DNA from: Sorangium sp051521495
GTDB taxonomy: Bacteria; Myxococcota_A; Polyangia; Polyangiales; Polyangiaceae
Assembly (NCBI RefSeq): GCF_051521495.1
Contig: NZ_CP150355.1
Coordinates: forward strand, 8,246,001 to 8,310,000
DNA length: 64,000 bases
Direction: 5' to 3'
Shown piece by piece: positions 1 through 6,019 of the stretch (position 1 is its first letter; each line of letters begins with the position of its first letter). The notes below the pieces were generated by a model. The model had not been told where the DNA came from. It was given only the letters and a program-made list of their open reading frames with translations, and did not search any database. The translations under genes were made by a program, and so were the position numbers.

Positions 1-1607
1 GAGTTGGCGCTCTTCGCGTCGTCGCTCGCCTTCATCGCGAGCGCGAGCGCCTCCTCGGTGGCGCGCTGCGCCTCGGTCATCTTCTCGAGCGCCTCCTGCG
101 CGGAGGCGTTCGCGGCCGCCTCGAGGCGGCCGTGCTCCCGCGCGGCGCGCTCGGCGGCCTCGGCCGTCGCCCGCGCCCGCGTCGCGTGCACCCAGAACAC
201 CGTGGTCGTCCCGACCATACCCATCAAGAAGACCACGCCGAGCGCGAGGAGCGCCCGCGTGAGGCGCTCGCGGCGCGCCTCCGCCCCGACGGCCGCGTCG
301 AGGAAGCTGCGCTCCAGGCCCGAGAGGTCGTCGATGTCCCGGGCCCACGCGGACAGCTCGTGCAGCGCCTTGCCGCGCGGCAGGAGCCTCGGCGCCCTGC
401 CGCTCGCGACCCACCTCGAGAGCGCCTCGTCGAGCTCCTTCTTCGCCCGGCCGAGCCGGTGCAGCGCCGTCGCCACCTCCGCCATGCGCGGCCGCGCATC
501 GGGGTCGAACGACAGCACCCGGTGGACGAGGGCGACGAGATCGGGGGGTGTGGCGGCGCTCATCGGGGGCGGCCACGCGCCGTGCGGCGCGTCGGGCGTC
601 TGCCCCTCGAGCAGCTCGTACAGGATGACGCCGAGGGAGTAGACATCCGCCTTGACGTCGACGCTCCCGGAGTGGCGCTCCTGCTCCGGCGCCATGTAGC
701 TCCTCGTTCCGAGGCCCCACACGCCTTCCTGCGTGAACGGCATCGTGGGCTGTCCCGCGCCCCCGCCGCTCGGCGCGAGCCCGGCGGGCTCGATGGACAC
801 GCGCTCCGCCGCGGAGGAGACCGCTCCGGGCGGGAGCTCCGCCGGCGCGGTGAGGATCTGGATCGCGGGCCTCCCGAAGCTCACGCGGGGGAGGCTCCGG
901 AGCGCGTCGTCCTCGCGCGGGTCGCTCTCCGCCAGCGAGCTCGCGTCGCTCGCGGGGGCGACCGCGATCCCCACCGTCGGCGCCGTCGGCGCCGAGAGCT
1001 CGGTACGGATCGTGGGCCCGGACGCAGGCGCGAGGGAGCCCCTCGCGTCCAGCTCCATGACCTCGGGGAGGCCGCCCCAGAGGACCTTCGCGATGCCGAA
1101 ATCGAGGATCTTGACGCGGCTGCCCCCGGGGGCGAGCTCGTCGTCGATCACCATGATGTTCTCCGGCTTCAGATCGCGGTGGACGACCTTGGACGCGTGG
1201 GCCGCGGCCATGGCCGACGCTATCTGGTAGCCGAGCCGCACGACCTGCCGCGGCCGATCCGCGGCAGGAACCGCCTGCACCCAGTCGCGCAGCCCGCGCC
1301 CGTCCAGGTACTCCATCACGATGTAGGGCGAGCCGTCCTCGAGCTCACCGGAGTCGAAGACACGGACGATGCCCGGGTGGTTGATGATGTTGACGGCGAT
1401 CGCCTCCTGTCGGAAGCGAGCCACGACGTCCGGCCGGCGGGCGTAGTCGCCGAGCAGCACCTTGATCGCCGCCCGCGCCCGCGTCTTCGGGTGCCGCGCC
1501 CGGAACACGCGCCCCATCCCACCGCGGCCGAGCTCTCCCTCGATGAGCCAGCCCCGCAGGATCGCGGGCTCGTCCTCCGCGCGGCCTTCGGCCTGACGCG
1601 TCTCCAT
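1..1607 (-). CDS. Ser/Thr protein kinase with membrane anchor, C-terminus cut by window edge
   Basis: Eukaryotic-type serine/threonine kinase that phosphorylates protein targets at the inner membrane. Translating back from ATG 1607 gives a glycine-rich loop GELGRGGMGRVF (about residues 20-31), the AIKVLL lysine, VHRDLKPEN (about 140), DFG (about 169) and YMAPEQ (about 303). A single hydrophobic segment lies near residues 450-470 and is followed by an Ala/Glu-rich, coiled-coil-like stretch that runs off the window at base 1. The gap between DFG and APE is about 130 residues instead of the usual 20-30; the insertion is rich in Ala, Pro and Ser and would sit in the activation loop. No neighbour suggests a substrate. 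Family assignment is secure; the target is unknown. Confidence 0.93.
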   Translation of the reverse strand, partial: METRQAEGRAEDEPAILRGWLIEGELGRGGMGRVFRARHPKTRARAAIKVLLGDYARRPDVVARFRQEAIAVNIINHPGIVRVFDSGELEDGSPYIVMEYLDGRGLRDWVQAVPAADRPRQVVRLGYQIASAMAAAHASKVVHRDLKPENIMVIDDELAPGGSRVKILDFGIAKVLWGGLPEVMELDARGSLAPASGPTIRTELSAPTAPTVGIAVAPASDASSLAESDPREDDALRSLPRVSFGRPAIQILTAPAELPPGAVSSAAERVSIEPAGLAPSGGGAGQPTMPFTQEGVWGLGTRSYMAPEQERHSGSVDVKADVYSLGVILYELLEGQTPDAPHGAWPPPMSAATPPDLVALVHRVLSFDPDARPRMAEVATALHRLGRAKKELDEALSRWVASGRAPRLLPRGKALHELSAWARDIDDLSGLERSFLDAAVGAEARRERLTRALLALGVVFLMGMVGTTTVFWVHATRARATAEAAERAAREHGRLEAAANASAQEALEKMTEAQRATEEALALAMKASDDAKSAN

Positions 1608-1719
1608 GCCCGGCCATCCTGCACCTGCGCGCCCGCCGGCGGAAGCCCCGACGCGCGCCGGCGCGCCCGACCCGTCATCCGCACGACGGGCCGTGGACGC
1701 GCCGGCGCGGGGGCTCAGC

Positions 1720-2238
1720 TCACACCGAGCTCGCGCAGTAGCCTGCCCAGACCTCCGGGATGCGCCGCTCGCTCAGGCCCATGACGGGCGCCGGCGGCAG
1801 CCACTTCGGCTTCACCGGGGCGCGAAGCAGCTTCATGCCTGCCTGCTCCGGCGTACGCCCCCGCTTCGCCGAGTTGCACGCGTAGCAGGAAGCCACGATG
1901 TTGTCCCAGACGGTCTTGCCGCCCTGCACGCGCGGGATGACGTGATCGTAGTTGAGCTCACGGGCCACCTTCTTCACGCCGCAGTACTGGCAGCGGAAGC
2001 CGTCGCGCAGGAGGACGTTGAGCCTCGAGAACTTCACGCCGCGCTTCATGCCGAGCGTCGGCCGCTTCAGCCGCACCACCGCAGGCGCCTTGATGGAGAG
2101 CGACGGCGACCGGATGACGTCGTCGTACACCTCGATGACCTCGACCTTCCCCAGGAAGCTCATCGTGACGGCGGTCTGCCACGGGATGACCTTATGGGGC
2201 ACCATCCATGGCGTCAAAAGCAGCGTCTGCGCGGTCAT
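1720..2238 (-). CDS. HNH endonuclease family protein
   Basis: Product of 172 residues. The C-terminal half carries a complete HNH nuclease core: CQYCG (zinc ligands), then YDHVIPRVQGG with the catalytic Asp-His, then a conserved Asn and CYACN with the second zinc pair. The N-terminal half is a basic domain seen in the common stand-alone bacterial HNH proteins of this length. Such proteins are widespread and their physiological substrate is mostly unknown. It ends just upstream of the kinase start and begins 60 bases after the last tRNA of the array, in the same orientation, so it could be read from the array transcript. The name rests on visible motifs. Confidence 0.88.
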   Translation of the reverse strand: MTAQTLLLTPWMVPHKVIPWQTAVTMSFLGKVEVIEVYDDVIRSPSLSIKAPAVVRLKRPTLGMKRGVKFSRLNVLLRDGFRCQYCGVKKVARELNYDHVIPRVQGGKTVWDNIVASCYACNSAKRGRTPEQAGMKLLRAPVKPKWLPPAPVMGLSERRIPEVWAGYCASSV

Positions 2239-2298
2239 GGCCCACCTCTCTATCGTCTCTTTCTCTTCATGACGTCACTCCAGGTAAGACGCAATCGG

Positions 2299-2371
2299 TG
2301 CCCGGGGAGGGAGTCGAACCCCCAGATGGCTGGGTCTAAGCCAGCAGCGTTTGCCGTTTCGCCACCCGGGC
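2299..2371 (-). tRNA. tRNA-Leu(UAG), short variable loop
   Basis: Acceptor GCCCGGG/CCCGGGC with discriminator A, anticodon stem GCTGG/CCAGC, loop CTTAGAC (anticodon UAG), T loop TTCGACT. The variable region is only CATCT, whereas bacterial leucine tRNAs normally have a long variable arm. No CCA is encoded. Last gene of the array. Confidence 0.88.
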
Positions 2372-2375
2372 AGGG

Positions 2376-2457
2376 TGTCACCGGTGGGACTCGAACCCAC
2401 ATACCCCGAAGGGCGCAGGATCTCAGCCTGCCACGTATGCCGTTCCGTCACGGTGAC
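2376..2457 (-). tRNA. tRNA-Leu(GAG)
   Basis: 82 bases. Acceptor GTCACCG/CGGTGAC with discriminator A, loop CTGAGAT (anticodon GAG), and a normal class II variable arm (GCCC-TTC-GGGG). Four bases upstream of the short-armed Leu gene. No CCA encoded. Confidence 0.93.
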
Positions 2458-2472
2458 GTCTGCGCGACGCGG

Positions 2473-2546
2473 TCTGAGTGGGAGGATTCGAACCTCCACC
2501 CCCCGGCTCCCCGAGCCGGTGCTCTACCAGGTTGAGCCACACCCAG
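2473..2546 (-). tRNA. tRNA-Pro(GGG) with C at position 33
   Basis: 74 bases, acceptor CTGGGTG/CACTCAG with discriminator A. Anticodon stem CCGGC/GCCGG encloses TCGGGGA, which gives anticodon GGG, G37 and C33 in place of the near-universal U33. Nearly identical to the next Pro gene, so the two look like a duplicated pair. Confidence 0.88.
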
Positions 2547-2591
2547 AGGGTCTTCGTCGCGCATCGCGGCGGAGCTGTCGCCCCGCCGCGG

Positions 2592-2665
2592 TCTGGGTGG
2601 GGGGATTCGAACCCCCAGTCCCCGGCTCCCGAAGCCGGTGCTCTACCAGGTTGAGCCACACCCAG
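2592..2665 (-). tRNA. tRNA-Pro(CGG)
   Basis: 74 bases, acceptor CTGGGTG/CACCCAG with discriminator A, anticodon loop TTCGGGA (CGG), T loop TTCGAAT. Canonical in all positions seen. No CCA encoded. Confidence 0.94.
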
Positions 2666-2751
2666 AAATCTATCATCAAGGTGAAATTGGCAGGCTCGCT
2701 CGCTCGGGCGCGGGCTCCCGAAGGTGCACGCAGGCGAGCGGAGCGGCCCGG

Positions 2752-2825
2752 TGTCCCCAGCGGGATTCGAACCCGCGCCTCCGGAGCGAAAATCCGGCCG
2801 CCTGAGCCTCTAGCGAGATGGGGAC
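2752..2825 (-). tRNA. tRNA-Glu(UUC)
   Basis: 74 bases, acceptor GTCCCCA/TGGGGAC, anticodon loop TTTTCGC (UUC), T loop TTCGAAT. The sequence resembles ordinary bacterial tRNA-Glu except for discriminator A instead of the usual G and a shifted D arm. No CCA encoded. Confidence 0.9.
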
Positions 2826-2918
2826 AGGGTCATGGGATCAGCGGAGAAGGCCGGCGGACGGCCCGGGCGCCGCGACGTCGCGGGCGCAGAGCCCCGCGAG
2901 GCGCGGTCCCCTGGCCGG

Positions 2919-2989
2919 AGCGGTGGAGGAGAATCGAACTCCCGTCGCGAGCCTGGCACGCTCGCACTCTACCGTTGAGCTACCACCGC
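2919..2989 (-). tRNA. tRNA-Gly(GCC)
   Basis: 71 bases, acceptor GCGGTGG/CCACCGC with discriminator T, anticodon loop GTGCCAG (GCC). D arm GCTC-AACGGTA-GAGT. Consistent with bacterial tRNA-Gly. No CCA encoded. Confidence 0.92.
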
Positions 2990-3002
2990 GGGTTCATCGA
3001 CA

Positions 3003-3076
3003 GAAAAAGGAGGCGGGCCGCCGGGCGCCGCGCGCCCGCACACGGGTGCGGTCCGCCGGCCGGCGGCCCGCCTCGG
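3003..3076 (-). terminator. strong hairpin followed by T run inside the tRNA array
   Basis: On the minus strand GAGGCGGGCCGCCGG pairs with CCGGCGGCCCGCCTC, around a second inner hairpin, and is followed by CTTTTT. This has the form of an intrinsic terminator. It lies 14 bases upstream of the Gly gene, so it would split the array into separate transcripts or act as a processing/attenuation signal. Confidence 0.6.
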
Positions 3077-3156
3077 CAACGAGACGAACGAACGGACAAG
3101 GAGCGCCGTGGGAAGGTCAATGGGTAATGGTAACCCACGAGCTTCGGCCCGTCCGG

Positions 3157-3228
3157 TGGAGCGACGAGGGGTCGAACCTCGATCCCTGCCGTGCGAGGGC
3201 AGTATTCTCCCGGTTGAACTATCATCCC
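3157..3228 (-). tRNA. tRNA-Ala(CGC), imperfect acceptor stem
   Basis: 72 bases, anticodon loop CTCGCAC (CGC), discriminator A. Acceptor GGGATGA/TCGCTCC keeps the alanine identity pair G3:U70 but has an A4:C69 mismatch. D stem GTTC/GAAT is also weak. Likely a real but diverged gene. Confidence 0.8.
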
Positions 3229-3371
3229 GAGCCAGAGACGCTGGCGTCAGATCTTCATCATCGCACGTTCCTTTCCTTGTGCCCCTGCTTCCTTCACCTC
3301 CTTTAGCTCCGTTTCCATGGAACGATCCTCCATCGATCCTATTGGGCCCATCGCGCTCATTGTTTTCGCGG

Positions 3372-3441
3372 CGGGGTGCGAAGGAATCGAACCTTCTCGC
3401 AGGAGTTTTGGAGGCTCCGCCGTCGCCATGACGCACACCCC
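3372..3441 (-). tRNA. tRNA-Trp(CCA), reduced D arm
   Basis: 70 bases. Anticodon loop CTCCAAA is the classic tryptophan loop (anticodon CCA), and the discriminator is G as in tRNA-Trp. The D arm is short (GTC-ATGGC-GAC), position 8 is G rather than T in the best alignment, and the anticodon stem ends in a C:A mismatch. Only Trp gene in the window. Confidence 0.75.
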
Positions 3442-3445
3442 GAGG

Positions 3446-3517
3446 CGCCCCCGAGGAGGATCGAACTCCCCTCACCTGATCGACAATCAGGCTGCTTCAC
3501 CAGATGCATACGAGGGC
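3446..3517 (-). tRNA. tRNA-Asp(GUC)
   Basis: 72 bases, acceptor GCCCTCG/CGGGGGC with discriminator G, anticodon stem CCTGA/TCAGG enclosing TTGTCGA (GUC). D arm TGC...GCA is short. Four bases separate it from the Trp gene, so the two must come from one precursor. Confidence 0.88.
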
Positions 3518-3524
3518 AAACCAG

Positions 3525-3648
3525 CGCCGCCGACGGGATTCGAACCCGCGTCATCCAGATGAACGATAACCGTCCTCCTTCGGCCCGGATCGGGCAAGCG
3601 GGTGGGGAACGGCATTTCAGGTGCTCTACCAGGCTGAGCTACGGCGGC
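3525..3648 (-). ncRNA. tRNA-like Y RNA candidate A
   Basis: A 124-base gene with a perfect tRNA frame: acceptor GCCGCCG/CGGCGGC, T8-A9, D arm GCTC-AGCCTGGTA-GAGC, T arm GCGGG-TTCGAAT-CCCGT and discriminator G. Where a 7-base anticodon loop belongs there are 57 bases. These fold as a 10-pair helix (one C:A mismatch), an internal loop, and a GCCCG-ATC-CGGGC hairpin followed by CCGAAGG and ACGGTTATCG. Bacterial Y RNAs of the YrlA type have this plan: a tRNA-mimicking module joined to a Ro-binding stem. The Ro gene lies 335 bases upstream on the same strand. An intron-bearing tRNA is the alternative, but the anticodon cannot be placed. Confidence 0.75.
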
Positions 3649-3654
3649 GAGGTC

Positions 3655-3721
3655 GGGATCCGAGAACCGTCGTCCTTCGGCCCGGATCGGGCGAGGAAGC
3701 GGGCGACAGAGAGAGGATCCC
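3655..3721 (-). ncRNA. Y-RNA-like hairpin B
   Basis: A 67-base element closed by GGGATCC/GGATCCC. Inside are GTCG/CGAC pairs, an asymmetric loop, the GCCCG-ATC-CGGGC hairpin and the strand CGAAGGACGACGGTTCTCG, almost the same core as candidate A. It lacks acceptor, D and T arms. It starts two bases after the Arg tRNA discriminator and ends six bases before candidate A, so all three share a transcript. It may be a second Ro ligand or a processing element. Confidence 0.6.
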
Positions 3722-3723
3722 GG

Positions 3724-3795
3724 CGCCCCCGGCGGGACTCGAACCCGCATCGACCGGCTTCGTAGGCCGGCCCCTATCCATTCGGGCTCGGGGGC
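3724..3795 (-). tRNA. tRNA-Arg(ACG)
   Basis: 72 bases, acceptor GCCCCCG/CGGGGGC with discriminator G, anticodon stem CCGGC/GCCGG and loop CTACGAA (ACG, presumably edited to inosine). D arm CCC-GAATGGATA-GGG. Position 8 is A instead of the near-invariant T. Confidence 0.88.
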
Positions 3796-3805
3796 TTTTG
3801 CTGAG

Positions 3806-3908
3806 AGCGGGACGCTGGAGTCGAACCACGAGAACTGTCCCTCCGCGGCCCGGGAGATCCCGGGCAAAGGGTGAAGGACAGGTGCCATCCATCATGGCGG
3901 CGTCCCGC
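3806..3908 (-). ncRNA. tRNA-like Y RNA candidate C
   Basis: A 103-base gene. Its ends pair as GCGGGACGC/GCGTCCCGC (9 pairs) and stack on a 3-pair T stem TGG-TTCGACT-CCA, giving the 12-pair acceptor/T helix of a tRNA split 9+3 instead of 7+5. A small D arm GCC-ATGATGGAT-GGC follows. The anticodon arm is replaced by a 9-pair helix CTGTCCTTC/GAGGGACAG, an internal loop and a GCCCGGG-ATCT-CCCGGGC hairpin, then AGTTCTCG. No anticodon exists. It begins 75 bases after the Ro gene stop. The plan matches YrlA-type Y RNAs. Confidence 0.75.
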
Positions 3909-3936
3909 AAAAGGAGGGCGCCTGTGCCGCGCCCCC
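3909..3936 (-). terminator. hairpin with T run after the Ro gene
   Basis: On the minus strand GGGCGC/GCGCCC closes a 7-base loop and is followed by CTCCTTTT directly before Y candidate C. It may end the Ro mRNA or mark the border between mRNA and Y RNA. Confidence 0.45.
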
Positions 3937-3943
3937 CGCGTCG

Positions 3944-3972
3944 GACGGACGGGCCGGCGGAGCCCGTCCGTC
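3944..3972 (-). other. 11-pair hairpin downstream of the Ro gene
   Basis: GACGGACGGGC pairs perfectly with GCCCGTCCGTC across a 7-base loop, 11 bases after the Ro stop codon. No T run follows at once. It probably protects or terminates the mRNA together with the next hairpin. Confidence 0.5.
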
Positions 3973-3982
3973 ACGCTGCCTG

Positions 3983-5662
3983 TCACGAGACACCCCGGGT
4001 GAAATCCGCCATCACCTGGGGGGCCGCCCCGTCGAACCCCACGACATCGAGCATGCCGGGGTCCGTGGGATCGGCGATCGAGAAACCGGTCGCCGTCATG
4101 CCGACGACGATCAGCCGGGCCGGCCGGCCCATCGCTTGCCGGTACTCCCTGAGCGCCTGGAACGGGTGAACGCCGCCCGCCCAGGTCTCGTTGTCCGTGT
4201 AGATGACGAACGCGTCGACCTCTACCCGGTTCCGCTTCGCCCAGACCATCGGCAGCGCGCAGTCGGTGCCGCCGAAGGGGAGGCCATCCACCGCGCGCAG
4301 CACGTCGTCGAGCCGCTGCTCCGGCGAGATCGACAGCGGCATGAGGCCGGAGACGCCCCCGCCCCACTTGCCGCCGTACCCGCCCGACGCCGCCGAGAAG
4401 CCGACCACGCCGTACTCGCGCTCGATCCTCGCCGTCACCATGGCCATGGCCGCGCTCGCCACGCGCGGCGTCAGGCCGGGGACGCCGGCGATCGAGCCGC
4501 TGGTCATCGACCCCGAGATGTCGAGCGCCAGGAGGTGCTTCTTGCCCGTCGGCTCGACCGCCCGGAACGCGAGGTAGAACGCCTCGTTCAGCGCGTCGAC
4601 GACCTCGCGGACCGGAGTCCACGAGAGCGCGTTGGCGCGCCGGCGAGCCCGCTCGCCGTGGCCCTGCTCATAGACCTTGAGGGCCGAGAGCACGGCGATC
4701 GGGTGGACCCGGGCCGCGGACAGGCGCCCGGCGTCGGTGAGCTGCCGCGCCACCCTGCGGGACGCGTCGCTCATCGGCGAGAGCAAGCCTATCGCGGTCA
4801 TCTTCCCCAGGTTCCGGAGGAGCGCCGTCTGGGGCATGTGCTCGAGCAACGCCTCCCAGACCGCGGGGTCGTTCTTCCACTCGGTCAGGAGCATCTCGTG
4901 CGTGAAGCGATGCTGCCTGATCAGCGCGGTGACCTGCTTGCGGTTGGTCGCCGCGCGGAGCGACTCGAACGCGCGAACCGCGTCCGGAAGATCGGTCAAG
5001 GGCAGCGCCTTGCCGCGCGCCGACTCCTTGCCGAGCGCCTCGAGGCCGCCGACGATCCAGCGGTAGAGGGCGTCGTGCTGCGGGGTCGGCGCGACCGGGT
5101 GCGCGAGCCGCAAAAGATCGCGGTGGCTGAAGCCGTCGCGCTGCTGGTACTTCATCGCCTGGTACGCGACCCTGTCGACGGGCTTGTCGTTGTACCAGGC
5201 GGCGACGGCGGACCGGAGGCCGCGCCCCCACTTGCGGAACCCCTGCACGTCGCGGGCGAAGTGGAAGAGATCCGTCCCCGTGCGGCACACCTCGGGCAAG
5301 GCCGCGAGCGCGGCCTGCCGGGTCTCGATCTTCGCGTCGGCGGCGGCCATCGCGAGCGCGAAGATCGCGGGCGCGTTCTTCGGCGCTCGCCCCGAGCCGC
5401 TGATGTCGACGATGCGCTGCACGGCCCGGGGTCCGTCCGCGGCGAGGGACGCCTCGACGGCGCGGGCGTTCTCCACCGTGAGCTTCGGCTCGGTCGCGTA
5501 GTAGGTCCCCCCCTCGGCGCCGAGGATCAGCCAGCGGTCGAGCCTCGCCCACTCGTCGAGGGCGAAGGCGAAGCCGCCGGCGCTGTTCTTCACCTGATCG
5601 GCGCGGGCCTTCTGCCGCTGCGGGGTGACCAGCGCGGCGAAGTGCTTCAGATAATTGGCCAT
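3983..5662 (-). CDS. rsr: Ro60-like TROVE domain protein (Rsr)
   Basis: Bacterial Ro protein of 559 residues, about the usual length of Rsr. The N-terminal part (to about residue 340) is the helical TROVE ring that holds Y RNA on its outside and single-stranded RNA ends in its channel. The C-terminal part is a von Willebrand A domain with a complete metal site: DISGSM (about 381), GGTD (about 464) and YTDNE (about 488). Known Rsr proteins work with Y RNA and exonucleases such as PNPase in rRNA maturation and decay. ATG 5662 is chosen because GGAGG lies 7 bases upstream; GTG 5665 is possible. The gene sits inside a tRNA array with tRNA genes on both sides, and two Y RNA candidates follow it. 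Confidence 0.95.
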   Translation of the reverse strand: MANYLKHFAALVTPQRQKARADQVKNSAGGFAFALDEWARLDRWLILGAEGGTYYATEPKLTVENARAVEASLAADGPRAVQRIVDISGSGRAPKNAPAIFALAMAAADAKIETRQAALAALPEVCRTGTDLFHFARDVQGFRKWGRGLRSAVAAWYNDKPVDRVAYQAMKYQQRDGFSHRDLLRLAHPVAPTPQHDALYRWIVGGLEALGKESARGKALPLTDLPDAVRAFESLRAATNRKQVTALIRQHRFTHEMLLTEWKNDPAVWEALLEHMPQTALLRNLGKMTAIGLLSPMSDASRRVARQLTDAGRLSAARVHPIAVLSALKVYEQGHGERARRRANALSWTPVREVVDALNEAFYLAFRAVEPTGKKHLLALDISGSMTSGSIAGVPGLTPRVASAAMAMVTARIEREYGVVGFSAASGGYGGKWGGGVSGLMPLSISPEQRLDDVLRAVDGLPFGGTDCALPMVWAKRNRVEVDAFVIYTDNETWAGGVHPFQALREYRQAMGRPARLIVVGMTATGFSIADPTDPGMLDVVGFDGAAPQVMADFTRGVS

Positions 5663-5669
5663 CACACCA

Positions 5670-5703
5670 CCTCCGGCCCGGGATCCCGGGCAAAAGAGGA
5701 CGG
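5670..5703 (-). promoter_or_regulatory. hairpin at the Ro ribosome binding site, related to the Y RNA core
   Basis: The Ro mRNA leader contains the palindrome GCCCGGGATCCCGGGC, preceded by CCTC-TTTT and followed by CG-GAGG. The CCTC can pair with the GAGG of the Shine-Dalgarno sequence. The layout matches the core hairpin of Y candidate C. It suggests that Ro may bind its own leader, or that the hairpin limits translation; this is inference. Confidence 0.5.
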
Positions 5704-5716
5704 ATAAGAAGAGCGC

Positions 5717-5747
5717 GCTCGGGTTGATCTACCAAAGATAACCGAGC
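5717..5747 (-). promoter_or_regulatory. leader hairpin between tRNA-His and the Ro gene
   Basis: GCTCGG/CCGAGC encloses TT/AA and ATCT/AGAT with two bulged C residues and a TTGGT loop. The 5' arm contains GGTTATC, also present in Y candidate A. It lies between the end of tRNA-His and the Ro ribosome binding site. It may be a processing or regulatory element. Confidence 0.4.
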
Positions 5748-5762
5748 ATGTTCGACCCGTCC

Positions 5763-5838
5763 TGGGTGGGTGTACGGGGATCGAACCCGCCTCCGCAGGG
5801 TCACAACCTGCCCTCTTCACCAGAAGAGAAACACCCAC
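5763..5838 (-). tRNA. tRNA-His(GUG), CCA encoded
   Basis: Acceptor TGGGTGT/ACACCCA with an extra G at -1 facing C73, the hallmark of tRNA-His. Anticodon stem GCAGG/CCTGC encloses TTGTGAC (GUG). The 3' CCA appears in the gene, unlike its neighbours. D stem CTCT/AGAG. Confidence 0.93.
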
Positions 5839-5849
5839 GCAAACCATCG

Positions 5850-5922
5850 TCGGGATGGCCGGAATCGAACCGGCGGATCTCCTCACCCCAGATGAGGCGC
5901 CTTCCCACTAGGCTACATCCCG
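5850..5922 (-). tRNA. tRNA-Pro(UGG) with C at position 33
   Basis: 73 bases, acceptor CGGGATG/CATCCCG with discriminator A, as in proline tRNAs. Anticodon stem CCTCA/TGAGG encloses TCTGGGG, giving anticodon UGG, G37 and C33 instead of U33. Second Pro gene of the array with C33. Confidence 0.88.
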
Positions 5923-6019
5923 CAGCGCCCGCTGGAACGGGGCGCCGACGCGCCCCGACCGGAGGCGGGCCGGCGCCTCGCGCGAGCGAGGCGGGCCTGT
6001 CTCCGGAGATGGGGCGCGG
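5923..6019 (-). other. hairpin-rich spacer between tRNA-Pro and tRNA-Asn
   Basis: No gene. It holds two hairpins, GGGGCGC-CGAC-GCGCCCC and GCCTCGC-GCGA-GCGAGGC. They could be processing signals; no T run follows either. Confidence 0.4.

Noticed and set aside
132..2535. Long plus-strand frames over the kinase and HNH genes
   Set aside because: High GC makes antisense frames open. The minus-strand products have complete conserved motifs; the plus-strand ones have none.
3247..3360. A 37-residue reading frame between tRNA-Ala and tRNA-Trp (starts MSAMGPIGSMEDRSM)
   Set aside because: No Shine-Dalgarno at its start. A perfect AAAGGAGGTGA lies inside the frame, but no good start codon follows it at a usable distance. 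Most likely spacer sequence.
3525..3648. Group I intron in a tRNA gene
   Set aside because: The insertion is only about 50 bases, far too short for a group I intron, and shows no P/Q/R/S elements. No anticodon can be placed after removal.
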